Below are positions 1 to 7,709 of a stretch of DNA of 51,042 bases, one piece after another; position 1 is the stretch's first letter; each line of letters begins with the position of its first letter. A program made the position numbers and the translations under genes. This DNA comes from Bacteroidota bacterium (GTDB taxonomy: Bacteria; Bacteroidota; Bacteroidia; Flavobacteriales; Weeksellaceae). The stretch spans positions 1 to 51,042 of the forward strand of contig JAEXBA010000012.1 of assembly GCA_023457935.1 (NCBI GenBank), given 5' to 3'. Under the pieces are notes generated by a model. The model saw nothing but the letters and a program-made list of their open reading frames with translations. It had not been told where the DNA came from and made no database searches.

Positions 1-257
1 TTTTTGTACACAATTCCTGTAGAAGTAGTTCCGGCGTAAGAACTTACCTGAAGAAAAGCAACTTCACATTTCCCCGGATAATATTTCATAAAGTCGGAAA
101 AAAACATGAAGACACCGTTCAGAACACCTACAAAAACGGGTATTTCGTCTTTGTATTCCTCATGAATTTTTTCAGCTAAATCTTTTACAATTTCCTGCAG
201 CTCTTCATGCTTCAGGTAAGGAACAAACTCCTTGTCGTGAACTTTGATGGTACTCAT
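1..257 (-). CDS. hpt: Hypoxanthine phosphoribosyltransferase, 3' part cut by window edge
   Basis: Reading the complement from the ATG at 255-257 gives an open frame that runs off the left edge (85 complete codons). The N-terminus starts MSTIKVHDKEFVPYL and continues with VFVGVLNGVFMFFSDF and a VSSYAGT segment, which match the first half of bacterial HPRT (type I phosphoribosyltransferase; the G-V-L-N-G loop and the Ser-Tyr of the flexible loop). The family condenses hypoxanthine or guanine with PRPP in purine salvage, in the cytosol. The PRPP loop would lie beyond the window. It is divergent from purA, so salvage and de novo AMP synthesis share one control region. The assignment rests on the N-terminal half only. 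Confidence 0.82.
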   Translation of the reverse strand, partial: MSTIKVHDKEFVPYLKHEELQEIVKDLAEKIHEEYKDEIPVFVGVLNGVFMFFSDFMKYYPGKCEVAFLQVSSYAGTTSTGIVYK

Positions 258-272
258 ACAGACTTCAAAAGG

Positions 273-280
273 CAAATTTA
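273..280 (-). promoter_or_regulatory. hpt: Putative -7 element for hpt
   Basis: The complement reads TAAATTTG, a match to the Bacteroidetes -7 consensus TAnnTTTG, 16 nt ahead of the hpt start codon. No clean TTTG sits 19-20 nt upstream. Transcription would start close to the ATG. Confidence 0.5.
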
Positions 281-335
281 CAAAAATTGTTATAATGATA
301 ATGTGCAGAACGGTAGAGACTTCTTTTCCGTTTTT

Positions 336-367
336 TTTGCCTGAAATTTATATTAAGACTACCTTTG
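336..367 (+). promoter_or_regulatory. purA: purA promoter
   Basis: TTTG at 336-339 and TACCTTTG at 360-367 are separated by 20 nt, which fits the Bacteroidetes sigma-A promoter (TTTG-N19/20-TAnnTTTG). It leaves a leader of about 20 nt before the purA ATG at 395. Confidence 0.75.
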
Positions 368-394
368 TTGAAATCTTAAAAAAGTAAAAATTCT

Positions 395-1681
395 ATGTCA
401 ACTTATGTGGTTGTTGGTCTTCAGTACGGAGACGAAGGAAAAGGTAAAATTACCGACGTTCTTTCAGCGAAATCCGATTATGTAGTGCGTTTTCAGGGTG
501 GTGACAATGCCGGTCATACCGTTTATGTCGGCGATGAAAAGTTTGTGCTGCATCTGCTTCCTTCAGGCGTACTTCAGTGCAAAGGGAAATGCATCATTGC
601 TAATGGTGTTGTGGTGAATCCAAAAGCTTTCATGAAGGAAATTGCAGAAATTGAAAGTAAAGGAATGAAAACCGATCATATCTTTATTTCCAGAAGAGCG
701 CACGTCATCATGCCTTACCATATTTTGCTTGACACTTACCGTGAAGAAGAAGAAGGCGGAACAGAAATCGGTACTACTAAAAAAGGAATCGGGCCGTGCT
801 ACGAGGATAAAATCGCGCGTGTTGGTATCCGTATGGTTGACCTGTTGAACCCTGAGATTCTGCGTGAAAAAATTGAGAAAAACCTCCGCGTTAAAAATTC
901 ACTTTTCGAAAAATACTTTGAAAAACCAACGCTTAGTGTTGATGAAATCTATAATGAGTTTGTAGAAATCGGCAAAAAACTTCAGGACAGAATTGTAGAT
1001 ACAGAAGTTGAACTGAATGAAGCTATCAAAGACGGTAAAAACGTACTTTTTGAAGGCGCACAGGCACTTATGCTTGATATCGATTTCGGAACTTATCCTT
1101 TTGTAACCTCTTCATCACCATCCACAGGCGGAGTTTGTGCTGGGGCAGGTGTTCCGCCTACAGCTTTGCAGAATCTGATTGGTGTTTCAAAAGCATACGC
1201 AACGAGAGTTGGGAACGGACCGTTCCCATCAGAACTCGATAATGAACTTGGAGAAGAAATCAGAAAAGTTGGGCATGAATTCGGAGCCACTACAGGAAGA
1301 CCGAGAAGAACCGGATGGCTGGACCTGGTTTCCCTGAAACATGCCTGTATGATTAACGGAATAAACAATCTTGTAATCACAAAACTGGACGTTTTAACCG
1401 GAATTAAGCCGTTAAGGATCGTTACCAAATATAAAACCGAAGACGGAAAGATTATCGATTACTTTACTTCTTCCACCACAAAATTATACGATTACGAACC
1501 TATGTATGAAGAACTGGAAGGCTGGGATGAAGATATTACCAAAGTAAGAAGTTACGACGAGCTTCCGGCCAATGCAAAAAAATACATTGAGTTTATTGAG
1601 GATTATTTGGGTATTAATGTTTATCTGGTTTCAGTAGGTCCTGAAAGGAGTCAGAATATTATCCGGAAAGAACTATTCTGA
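395..1681 (+). CDS. purA: Adenylosuccinate synthetase
   Basis: A 428-aa cytosolic enzyme of the usual family length. It ligates IMP and aspartate with GTP to give adenylosuccinate, the first committed step to AMP. The N-terminus carries the PurA phosphate-binding loop GDEGKGK (residues 12-18) with catalytic Asp13, and NAGHT (38-42) with catalytic His41. Other family blocks are GTTKKGIGP (about 128-136), the GAQ..LDIDFGTYP stretch near residue 221, and the TTGRPRR switch loop near 304. The start is the first ATG after a good promoter. It stands alone, with a strong terminator 20 nt after the stop. Nothing is unusual. Confidence 0.97.
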   Translation: MSTYVVVGLQYGDEGKGKITDVLSAKSDYVVRFQGGDNAGHTVYVGDEKFVLHLLPSGVLQCKGKCIIANGVVVNPKAFMKEIAEIESKGMKTDHIFISRRAHVIMPYHILLDTYREEEEGGTEIGTTKKGIGPCYEDKIARVGIRMVDLLNPEILREKIEKNLRVKNSLFEKYFEKPTLSVDEIYNEFVEIGKKLQDRIVDTEVELNEAIKDGKNVLFEGAQALMLDIDFGTYPFVTSSSPSTGGVCAGAGVPPTALQNLIGVSKAYATRVGNGPFPSELDNELGEEIRKVGHEFGATTGRPRRTGWLDLVSLKHACMINGINNLVITKLDVLTGIKPLRIVTKYKTEDGKIIDYFTSSTTKLYDYEPMYEELEGWDEDITKVRSYDELPANAKKYIEFIEDYLGINVYLVSVGPERSQNIIRKELF

Positions 1682-1700
1682 TCGCATTTTCATCAATATA

Positions 1701-1732
1701 AAAGGCTGCATTACGGTGCAGCCTTTTTTTTT
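1701..1732. terminator. Bidirectional rho-independent terminator
   Basis: The arms AAGGCTGCA and TGCAGCCTT form a perfect 9-bp stem with the loop TTACGG, followed by a T-run on the + strand and preceded by A residues that serve the - strand. It ends purA and the convergent subtilase/propeptide-like pair. Confidence 0.85.
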
Positions 1733-1943
1733 ATTCTTCAGGAATTTTAATTTCTCCTTCAGATTCTACAGCGATGATACCTTCTGTTTCTCTGAGTTTT
1801 TCAGCAGTTTCTTCATCACAGTTAATTTCCACAGTTCCAATCGAAGAAAAATCGTTGATAATCTCAATTTCTTTTCGTGTGAGGAGCTTCATGATCTTTT
1901 TCTCGAAACCCAACTCAATGCTGACAAGCCATTTGGTTTTCAT
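1731..1943 (-). CDS. Small protein resembling a stand-alone subtilase propeptide (I9-like)
   Basis: A 70-aa, acidic protein without signal peptide or membrane segment. It is encoded 9 nt downstream of a subtilisin-family gene on the same strand, so the two are probably co-transcribed. The pattern is hydrophobic strand (WLVSIE), helix with basic residues, strand GTVEINC, helix DEETAEKLRETEG, then strand IIAVESEGEI. This resembles the C-terminal half of inhibitor I9 propeptides, in which a 'G..V.l....a..L...pgV..VE.D' signature precedes the mature protease. From this I infer a folding chaperone or inhibitor for the neighbouring protease supplied in trans. The call rests on pattern and context only; an unrelated small protein is possible. 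Confidence 0.5.
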   Translation of the reverse strand: MKTKWLVSIELGFEKKIMKLLTRKEIEIINDFSSIGTVEINCDEETAEKLRETEGIIAVESEGEIKIPEE

Positions 1944-1952
1944 GCGTCAGAT

Positions 1953-3344
1953 TTATTTGATGATCGGCGGCTGCACTGGAAATTTTGGCAATTCAGGGTA
2001 GCGTGGAAAAGGTATCGGTCTGATATATCTGATTGTGTACGGCGCCTGAACAAGACCTGCTCCCACGTCGCGCGTAGGTAAAGGGAGTCCTTTGGCGGTA
2101 GAAACCAATTTTTTCCATAAATTAATACCTCTCAGCCCGGTTGATTCTGCCCAAAGCGCTGCAATACCGGCAACATGTGGAGTAGCCATACTTGTACCGT
2201 TCATTGTTGAATGCTTAGCCGGCATTTTTGTAGAGGAAAATACGCCTACGCCCGGCCCTGCAATATCAACGGAACCGTAAGTGGCATAAAGACCACCATT
2301 GGAGAAAGTTGCACAGTTCAGTCCGGAATCCAGTGCTCCAACCGCCATAATTGAAGGGCAGTTGGCAGGATGTGAGACAGCACGGATATTATTTGGCCGG
2401 CTGCTGCTGTTTCCTGCTGCTGCGATAATAAGTGTACCGCTGTTCAGAGCCCTGGCTGCTGCATTTTCAAAAACTGCAGAGAATCCTGCCGAATTCATTG
2501 TGCCGCCTAAAGACATGCTTACTATCTCACAACCGTTGGCAACTGCCCAGTTGATGCCTGCAAGAATGCCGCCGTCTGCTCCGCGACCTGCATTGTTCAG
2601 CACTTTTCCTATGTAAATGCTGGATTTATAGGCAATGCCATACCTTTCTATACTTCCTGCAGGTGAAAGCCCGCCACATGCTGTCCCGGTACAGTGTGTT
2701 CCGTGTCCGTGTTCGTCCTGTACACTCTCGCCTGTGATAAAGCTTTTGGAAACTATTGGTCTGTTGATGAAATCCGGATGATTAAGGTCAAAACCAGTAT
2801 CCAGAATGGCTACTTTAATGCCGTTTCCTGTCCAGCGCATTTGTTGCAAGAAAGAGGTAGGGGTAACCATCGTTGCACGAAGTCCCCATGTGGATCCAAC
2901 AGATTGTGCATCTGAATAATCCTCGAGCTCGCTGTCGTCCTGCTCCATATCGTCACCAATCAGTACATCCGCCAGTTGATTGATGGCGTCGCGGTAGCCC
3001 TCAACATAATTTTGGGTTTTTTCGTCCAAAAGGTTAATTGCGTAAACAACACGTTCCGGTTCAACAATGATTCCTGTTCCCTCAAGTGTGCTTACCAAAT
3101 TGTTCAGAACGGGCTTGTCATTTAGGATGGCTACGCCGATTTTGTCAAGAATAATCCCGTCTGTTTCGTCCAGATCGCTTTCAGTGAAAAATTCGTTCTC
3201 GTAATCCAGTGAGCTTTTTACCTGTACATCTTTTGATGCATTCAGTTCATTTTTGAACTCTTCAGCTGATGTGCCTTCAGGCAGCAGTACAAGATACCGG
3301 CCTGTGAATTCTTCTTTTGTTTCTTTTTTCGCATTTTTTTTCAT
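1953..3344 (-). CDS. S8 family serine peptidase without signal peptide
   Basis: 463 aa. The catalytic triad is visible: Asp182 in AILDTGFD, His214 in HGHGTHCTG, Ser385 in GTSMATPHVAG, with oxyanion Asn312 in AAAGNSS. The first ~150 residues hold a long, acidic, prodomain-like region (RYLVLLPEGTSAEEF, then a stretch rich in D/E near 131-146). There is no signal peptide or lipobox, so the enzyme looks intracellular, or exported by an unrecognised route. After the triad a short proline-rich tail (about 440-463) ends the protein. It is followed by the propeptide-like small gene. The substrate is unknown. The S8 call is secure, the location is an inference. Confidence 0.9.
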   Translation of the reverse strand: MKKNAKKETKEEFTGRYLVLLPEGTSAEEFKNELNASKDVQVKSSLDYENEFFTESDLDETDGIILDKIGVAILNDKPVLNNLVSTLEGTGIIVEPERVVYAINLLDEKTQNYVEGYRDAINQLADVLIGDDMEQDDSELEDYSDAQSVGSTWGLRATMVTPTSFLQQMRWTGNGIKVAILDTGFDLNHPDFINRPIVSKSFITGESVQDEHGHGTHCTGTACGGLSPAGSIERYGIAYKSSIYIGKVLNNAGRGADGGILAGINWAVANGCEIVSMSLGGTMNSAGFSAVFENAAARALNSGTLIIAAAGNSSSRPNNIRAVSHPANCPSIMAVGALDSGLNCATFSNGGLYATYGSVDIAGPGVGVFSSTKMPAKHSTMNGTSMATPHVAGIAALWAESTGLRGINLWKKLVSTAKGLPLPTRDVGAGLVQAPYTIRYIRPIPFPRYPELPKFPVQPPIIK

Positions 3345-3407
3345 GGTTAAATAGTTTTAAAGTTTGCTTACTCTGTTCGGTTTTCAGCTTCCCCGTTTTT
3401 ACAGATG

Positions 3408-3415
3408 CAAAGTTA
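3408..3415 (-). promoter_or_regulatory. Putative -7 element for the S8 peptidase gene
   Basis: The complement reads TAACTTTG (TAnnTTTG), about 64 nt before the start codon at 3344. No good -33 TTTG was found at the expected spacing. The rest of 3345-3622 holds no gene I can support. Confidence 0.45.
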
Positions 3416-3622
3416 GATGCAGATATTATGCACCGAACAGGAAAACCACCTGATTTTACAGGGTGTTTTTCCTGATTTTTAATAATGTCATGTTTGCGCA
3501 AAACATTTAAAGAAAAATTAATAAAATGGCAGGAAAGTTGATATCGTCTTAACACTTTACTAAAAAGTGCACAAAACTGATAATTTGGAAATTCGATCTG
3601 TTTAACTCTAATTTTTTATAAA

Positions 3623-4447
3623 ATGATGAAAAAATTCCTCAACCTGGACGAAGACCGGCGTCTTAACGAAATTATCTTCGCTAACCGTAACAAAGAATAC
3701 GGCGCTTATGCATTACGAAATGAAGAAAGCAGCGTTCTGAAGAAATCTTTATTTCTTGGAGTGGCCTTTTTTATAACGATGTCCGCAATACCTCTTGTAA
3801 TGAATTCCTTTAAAGGTGAGGTTATTCCTGACGAAGAATGGCCCGGAACCTTCAATCCTGTTGATATTCCCGTTGATCCTGATCCGGTACAGCCGGTAAA
3901 ACCTGATCCTGTTCCTCCGAAACCTGTTGAAACGTTTGCTGCAACGGTTCCGACTCCTACGCACAATCCGCCTGTGGAAACCCCTTCTCCAACTGTAGAC
4001 CGGTATGATGATGCGAGGGCTGGTTTTGTAGATTCAGAAGGAGAAAAACCTACGCAAGCTTATGTTCCACCGGTAGTTGCACCAACAGTTCCCGGGCCTT
4101 CGGTTCCTGCACCTCAACCGGCCGCAGATCCTGATGCAATTGTAGAAACTGTTGATGTAAAAGCTGTTTTTGGCGGAGGATTCGAAAGCTTCAGAAATAA
4201 GGTAAGCCAGAACATGGATATTTCGTATTTTGAAGATTCAGGTGAGCGTCTTACATCCAAGGTAACTTTTATTGTTGAGAAAGACGGTTCTATTTCGAAT
4301 ATCAAAGCGTTAGGCAATGACAAGATGTTCAATAAAGAAGCCGAACAGGCAGTGCGTGCTGTGCGTGGAAAGTGGACTCCCGCTAAACTGAAAGGTCAGG
4401 CCGTCCGCTCATACTTCAGTATTCCCATAACTATTCAGTTTGAATAG
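3623..4447 (+). CDS. tonB: Energy transducer TonB
   Basis: 274 aa. The N-terminus has the Bacteroidetes TonB block NRNKEYGAYALR (about 21-32), then one membrane segment (about 42-62, LFLGVAFFITMSAIPLVM). A periplasmic stretch rich in Pro/Val (about 75-175) spans the periplasm, and a C-terminal TonB domain follows (about 178-274, with VTFIVEKDGSISNI and WTPAKLKGQ). With ExbB/ExbD it passes proton-motive force to outer-membrane receptors; exbB and exbD are not next to it here. The start is ATG ATG; the first was taken. Transcription appears to be single-gene, ending at the hairpin at 4468. Confidence 0.93.
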   Translation: MMKKFLNLDEDRRLNEIIFANRNKEYGAYALRNEESSVLKKSLFLGVAFFITMSAIPLVMNSFKGEVIPDEEWPGTFNPVDIPVDPDPVQPVKPDPVPPKPVETFAATVPTPTHNPPVETPSPTVDRYDDARAGFVDSEGEKPTQAYVPPVVAPTVPGPSVPAPQPAADPDAIVETVDVKAVFGGGFESFRNKVSQNMDISYFEDSGERLTSKVTFIVEKDGSISNIKALGNDKMFNKEAEQAVRAVRGKWTPAKLKGQAVRSYFSIPITIQFE

Positions 4448-4467
4448 ACGAATTTTTAATAATGTAG

Positions 4468-4507
4468 ATTATCCACAGTTTCACGAAAATTGTGGATAAT
4501 TTTTTTG
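4468..4507 (+). terminator. tonB terminator built from two perfect DnaA boxes
   Basis: ATTATCCACA (4468-4477) and TGTGGATAAT (4491-4500) form a perfect 10-bp stem followed by a run of seven Ts, a normal rho-independent terminator. The arms contain TTATCCACA and its complement, the textbook DnaA box, and the loop carries GTTTCACG, identical to half of the canonical parS palindrome. The site is directly in front of parA. Confidence 0.65.
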
Positions 4508-4582
4508 ATGTATAACGCTTTAATTAACAGTATTTTAACGCTGTGAAATTTATTAACACTAATGCCCAAAACAAAAAATCTG

Positions 4583-4590
4583 TATTTTTG
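4583..4590 (+). promoter_or_regulatory. parA: Putative parAB -7 element
   Basis: TATTTTTG fits TAnnTTTG and ends 17 nt before the parA ATG. No clear TTTG lies 19-20 nt upstream. Confidence 0.55.
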
Positions 4591-4607
4591 TCGTTTAATA
4601 AAAAATT

Positions 4608-5381
4608 ATGGCCAAAATAATCGGTATTGCCAATCAGAAAGGTGGTGTAGGAAAGACAACAACTGCGGTGAATCTCGCGGCGGCTTTGGGTGTTCTGGAG
4701 AAAAAGGTTCTGCTTATTGATGCTGATCCGCAGGCTAATGCAACTTCAGGCCTTGGAGTGGATGATGTTGAAAATACCACCTATAATCTTCTGGAACACA
4801 GCGCGTCGGCAAAGAAATGCATTTATAAAACGGCAACCCCGAATCTTGATATTATTCCTTCTCATATCGATCTTGTAGCGGCAGAAATTGAACTCGTGGA
4901 CAAGGATAACCGCGAATACATGATGAAAGAAGCGCTTAAGCCGGTTAGAAAAGATTACGATTACATTATTATCGACTGCGCACCAAGTTTGGGTTTAATC
5001 ACCATCAATGCGCTTACGGCCGCGGATTCCGTAATAATTCCCATTCAGTGTGAATATTTTGCACTTGAAGGTTTGGGAAAACTGCTCAACACCATTAAAA
5101 ATGTTCAGAAAATTCATAATAAAAATCTTGATATCGAAGGCTTGCTGCTGACGATGTACGACAGCCGTCTTCGGCTCTCAAATCAGGTCGTTGAAGAAGT
5201 GAATTCCCATTTTCCGGAGATGGTTTTCGAAACAATCATCAGCAGAAATGTACGTTTAAGTGAAGCGCCGAGTTTTGGTGAGAGCATCCTGAACTATGAC
5301 GCCGAAAGCAAAGGTGCCATACAGTATCTGCAGCTGGCAGAAGAAGTACTGCTGAAAAACGATAACTTAGTAAAAAATTAA
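4608..5381 (+). CDS. parA: Chromosome-partitioning ATPase ParA (Soj)
   Basis: 257 aa. Deviant Walker A KGGVGKTT (11-18) with the signature Lys11, Walker A' LLIDADPQAN (about 36-45) and Walker B YIIIDCAPSLG. Length and absence of an N-terminal HTH mark it as the short chromosomal Soj type rather than a plasmid ParA. It binds nucleoid DNA as an ATP dimer and moves ParB-bound origin regions. It is followed after 35 nt by parB, so the two form an operon. Chromosomal parAB usually lies near the replication origin; the DnaA-box pair just upstream agrees with that but does not prove it. Confidence 0.95.
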   Translation: MAKIIGIANQKGGVGKTTTAVNLAAALGVLEKKVLLIDADPQANATSGLGVDDVENTTYNLLEHSASAKKCIYKTATPNLDIIPSHIDLVAAEIELVDKDNREYMMKEALKPVRKDYDYIIIDCAPSLGLITINALTAADSVIIPIQCEYFALEGLGKLLNTIKNVQKIHNKNLDIEGLLLTMYDSRLRLSNQVVEEVNSHFPEMVFETIISRNVRLSEAPSFGESILNYDAESKGAIQYLQLAEEVLLKNDNLVKN

Positions 5382-5416
5382 TGCTGAAGCTGAGGGCGGA
5401 AAGCTGACAAAGATTT

Positions 5417-6307
5417 ATGAAAGATAAAAAAAGAGCAATGGGACGCGGTTTGGGAGCAATCCTGAGCGCAGAATCCAAAGCAACTGTAAATACTGCAACA
5501 GATGAGGGCGCCGATAAATTCGTCGGTAATATTGTTGAGGTTCCCCTTGAAGATATTTTTCCCAATACATCGCAACCAAGAACTTATTTTGATGAAAGGG
5601 CGCTGAACGATCTGGCGCAGTCGATTAAGTCGCTTGGAATTATCCAGCCGATAACTTTAAGAAAGGAAGGCGAAAAATTCGAGATTATTTCCGGTGAAAG
5701 ACGGTACCGCGCATCCAAAATTGCCGGTCTCAAAACGGTTCCGGCGTATATTCGACTGGTAAATGATCAGGAACTGCTGGAAATGGCTCTTGTTGAGAAT
5801 ATTCAGCGTGAAGATCTTGATGCGATTGAAGTTGCGTTAACCTATCAGCGTTTGCTTGAAGAAATCGGTTTAACTCAGGAAAATCTGAGTCAGCGCGTAG
5901 GAAAGGAAAGAAGTACAATTACGAACTCAATACGTCTGCTGAGACTGACGCCGGAAGTTCAGAATGCGATCAGAAGCGGCGAAATTTCTGCCGGTCACGG
6001 TCGCGCCATTATTGGTCTTGATGAAGGTGAAATGCAGGATCTCCTTTTTAAGAAAATTGTGAATGAAGGTTTGAACGTACGTCAGGCAGAAGCTGTGGCC
6101 GGACAGATGAAAAATCCCAAAGCCGTTGCACCAAAGGCAAAACCTGCAGTTCCCAATCACCTCAAAAAAGTTCAGAAATCGCTTTCAGACATTCTGGATG
6201 TGAAAGTGGAAGTGAAATCTTCAGGCAAAGGAAATAAAGGTAAAATTGTTCTCGATTTTAAAAATCAGGCGGAACTTGATCAAATTCTTTCACACTTCAG
6301 AATATGA
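5417..6307 (+). CDS. parB: ParB/Spo0J centromere-binding CTPase
   Basis: 296 aa. The N-terminal ParB/Srx CTPase fold has GERRYRA (93-99), the CTP-binding motif, and ENIQRE (127-132). A helix-turn-helix follows (about 150-190, LTQENLSQRVGKERSTITNS) that would read parS. A Lys/Pro-rich linker (about 230-255) leads to a C-terminal dimerisation domain. The first ~35 residues include the MGRGLGAIL motif that stimulates ParA ATPase in other ParBs. It overlaps the following gene by 4 nt (ATGA), implying translational coupling. Confidence 0.95.
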   Translation: MKDKKRAMGRGLGAILSAESKATVNTATDEGADKFVGNIVEVPLEDIFPNTSQPRTYFDERALNDLAQSIKSLGIIQPITLRKEGEKFEIISGERRYRASKIAGLKTVPAYIRLVNDQELLEMALVENIQREDLDAIEVALTYQRLLEEIGLTQENLSQRVGKERSTITNSIRLLRLTPEVQNAIRSGEISAGHGRAIIGLDEGEMQDLLFKKIVNEGLNVRQAEAVAGQMKNPKAVAPKAKPAVPNHLKKVQKSLSDILDVKVEVKSSGKGNKGKIVLDFKNQAELDQILSHFRI

Positions 6308-6936
6308 GGGGCATCACCGCTTTTTTCCTGATGTTTTTTTCGGTTCTGAGTTTTGCTCAGGTCAACAAAAACGATACAATCCGCGTTGAAAACTATCCTA
6401 CAGACACTATTTCTGCTGTAACGCCAAAGTCTGAAACTGAAGTTATTGCAGATATTCAGAGTGCCAATGCGCCTGCAACTGTAAAACCAAAATTCAGTCC
6501 GACCAGAGCGGGTTTGTATTCGGCTGTGCTTCCGGGATTAGGGCAGTATTACAATAAAAAATACTGGAAAATTCCGATTGTCTGGGGTGCTATCGGTGCC
6601 GGTGTCGGTTACACTTTATACAGCGACAAACAGTACAGAAGATACCGGAATGCGTTCGTATCCGAACTCAACGGAGTGCCGCATGAATTCTCGGAAAGGC
6701 CGTGGATTGATAAAAATGTTCTGGGAAACTGGCAGGATGTTATGAAACGCCGCCGCGATTATGCCATTGCGGTCACAAGTTTGGTGTACATTCTGAATAT
6801 CGTGGATGCCGTGGTTGATGCTCACCTTTATGAAGGTAAGAACGATCCGGATCTGGCAGTACGGCCAACCATAATTTATGATGAGTTTATCACTCAGAAC
6901 CCTGTGGCCGGTGTAGGTTTCAATTTTAGATTCTAA
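6304..6936 (+). CDS. DUF5683-type exported protein
   Basis: 210 aa. Signal peptide (about 1-19, FFLMFFSVLSFAQ, cut after the Q-region typical of Flavobacteria). The core has PTRAGLYSAVLPGLGQYYNKKYWKIP, two short hydrophobic stretches (about 78-100 and 155-175) and an aromatic C-terminus GVGFNFRF. The 'LPGLGQyYN.+ywk.P' signature is that of DUF5683, a Bacteroidetes envelope family without known function. The start codon overlaps the parB stop, and dapB begins 8 nt after its own stop, so it sits within a parAB-dapB-lepB operon. I infer an envelope role only from the signal peptide. Confidence 0.8.
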   Translation: MRGITAFFLMFFSVLSFAQVNKNDTIRVENYPTDTISAVTPKSETEVIADIQSANAPATVKPKFSPTRAGLYSAVLPGLGQYYNKKYWKIPIVWGAIGAGVGYTLYSDKQYRRYRNAFVSELNGVPHEFSERPWIDKNVLGNWQDVMKRRRDYAIAVTSLVYILNIVDAVVDAHLYEGKNDPDLAVRPTIIYDEFITQNPVAGVGFNFRF

Positions 6937-6944
6937 GAAATTTT

Positions 6945-7655
6945 ATGAGAGTAGCATTAGTTGGATATGGCAAAATGGGCAAAATTATTGATGAAATTGC
7001 CACGAAGAGAGGACATGTAATCGTTGCAAAACTCAACGAAACGCCTACAGCAGAAAATCTTAAAAGTCCTGATGTCGTAATAGAGTTTTCGCAGCCCGAA
7101 GTCGCATTCAGCAACATAAAGACTTGTCTGGAACAGAAAATTCCGGTGGTATGCGGAACAACCGGTTGGCTTTCTCAGAAGCCGGAAATCGAGAAAATCG
7201 CTGCCGAGAATGATACTGCGTTTCTGTACGGTTCCAATTTCAGTTTAGGAGTGAATCTTTTCTTTGCTTTGAATGAAAAACTCGCCGGACTGATGAAGAA
7301 TTTTAATGAATACAACTGTCAGCTGGAGGAAGTTCATCATGTTCATAAAAAAGATGCTCCAAGCGGAACCGCTATTTCCGTTGCAGAAGGAATTATTAAA
7401 AATAATCCAAAGTATTCTGGCTGGAAACTTGAGGAAACAATGGATAACGAACTGGGCATTTTTGCCATCCGTGAAGATGAAGTTCCCGGAACTCACAGCG
7501 TTTTTTACCGCTCGGAAGTAGATGAAATAGAAATTAAGCATACCGCTTTCAGCAGGAACGGTTTTGCCTTGGGAGCCGTAATTGCTGCTGAATGGATTAT
7601 CGGTAAAAAGGGAAATTTCGGTATGAAGGACGTTCTTGGGCTCAACAATCTGTAA
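6945..7655 (+). CDS. dapB: 4-hydroxy-tetrahydrodipicolinate reductase
   Basis: 236 aa, the usual DapB length. The N-terminal NAD(P)H-binding motif VGYGKMGK (6-13), the VVCGTTGW stretch (about 68-75) and the substrate-binding/catalytic block HHVHKKDAPSGTA (131-143) with the His pair and Lys are all intact. It reduces HTPA in the diaminopimelate/lysine pathway, feeding peptidoglycan synthesis. It is co-directional with parB-DUF5683 upstream and lepB 54 nt downstream. Confidence 0.96.
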   Translation: MRVALVGYGKMGKIIDEIATKRGHVIVAKLNETPTAENLKSPDVVIEFSQPEVAFSNIKTCLEQKIPVVCGTTGWLSQKPEIEKIAAENDTAFLYGSNFSLGVNLFFALNEKLAGLMKNFNEYNCQLEEVHHVHKKDAPSGTAISVAEGIIKNNPKYSGWKLEETMDNELGIFAIREDEVPGTHSVFYRSEVDEIEIKHTAFSRNGFALGAVIAAEWIIGKKGNFGMKDVLGLNNL

Positions 7656-7709
7656 CAAATAAGTATTCTCCGAAACTAATAACACAAATAAGCTTTAAAG
7701 CAGTAAACA

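Noticed and set aside
1093..1428. 111-codon minus-strand frame inside purA.
   Set aside because: It is antisense to a clear, conserved gene and has no features of its own; the same holds for other antisense frames inside lepB, the S8 peptidase genes, ahcY and the FUSC gene.
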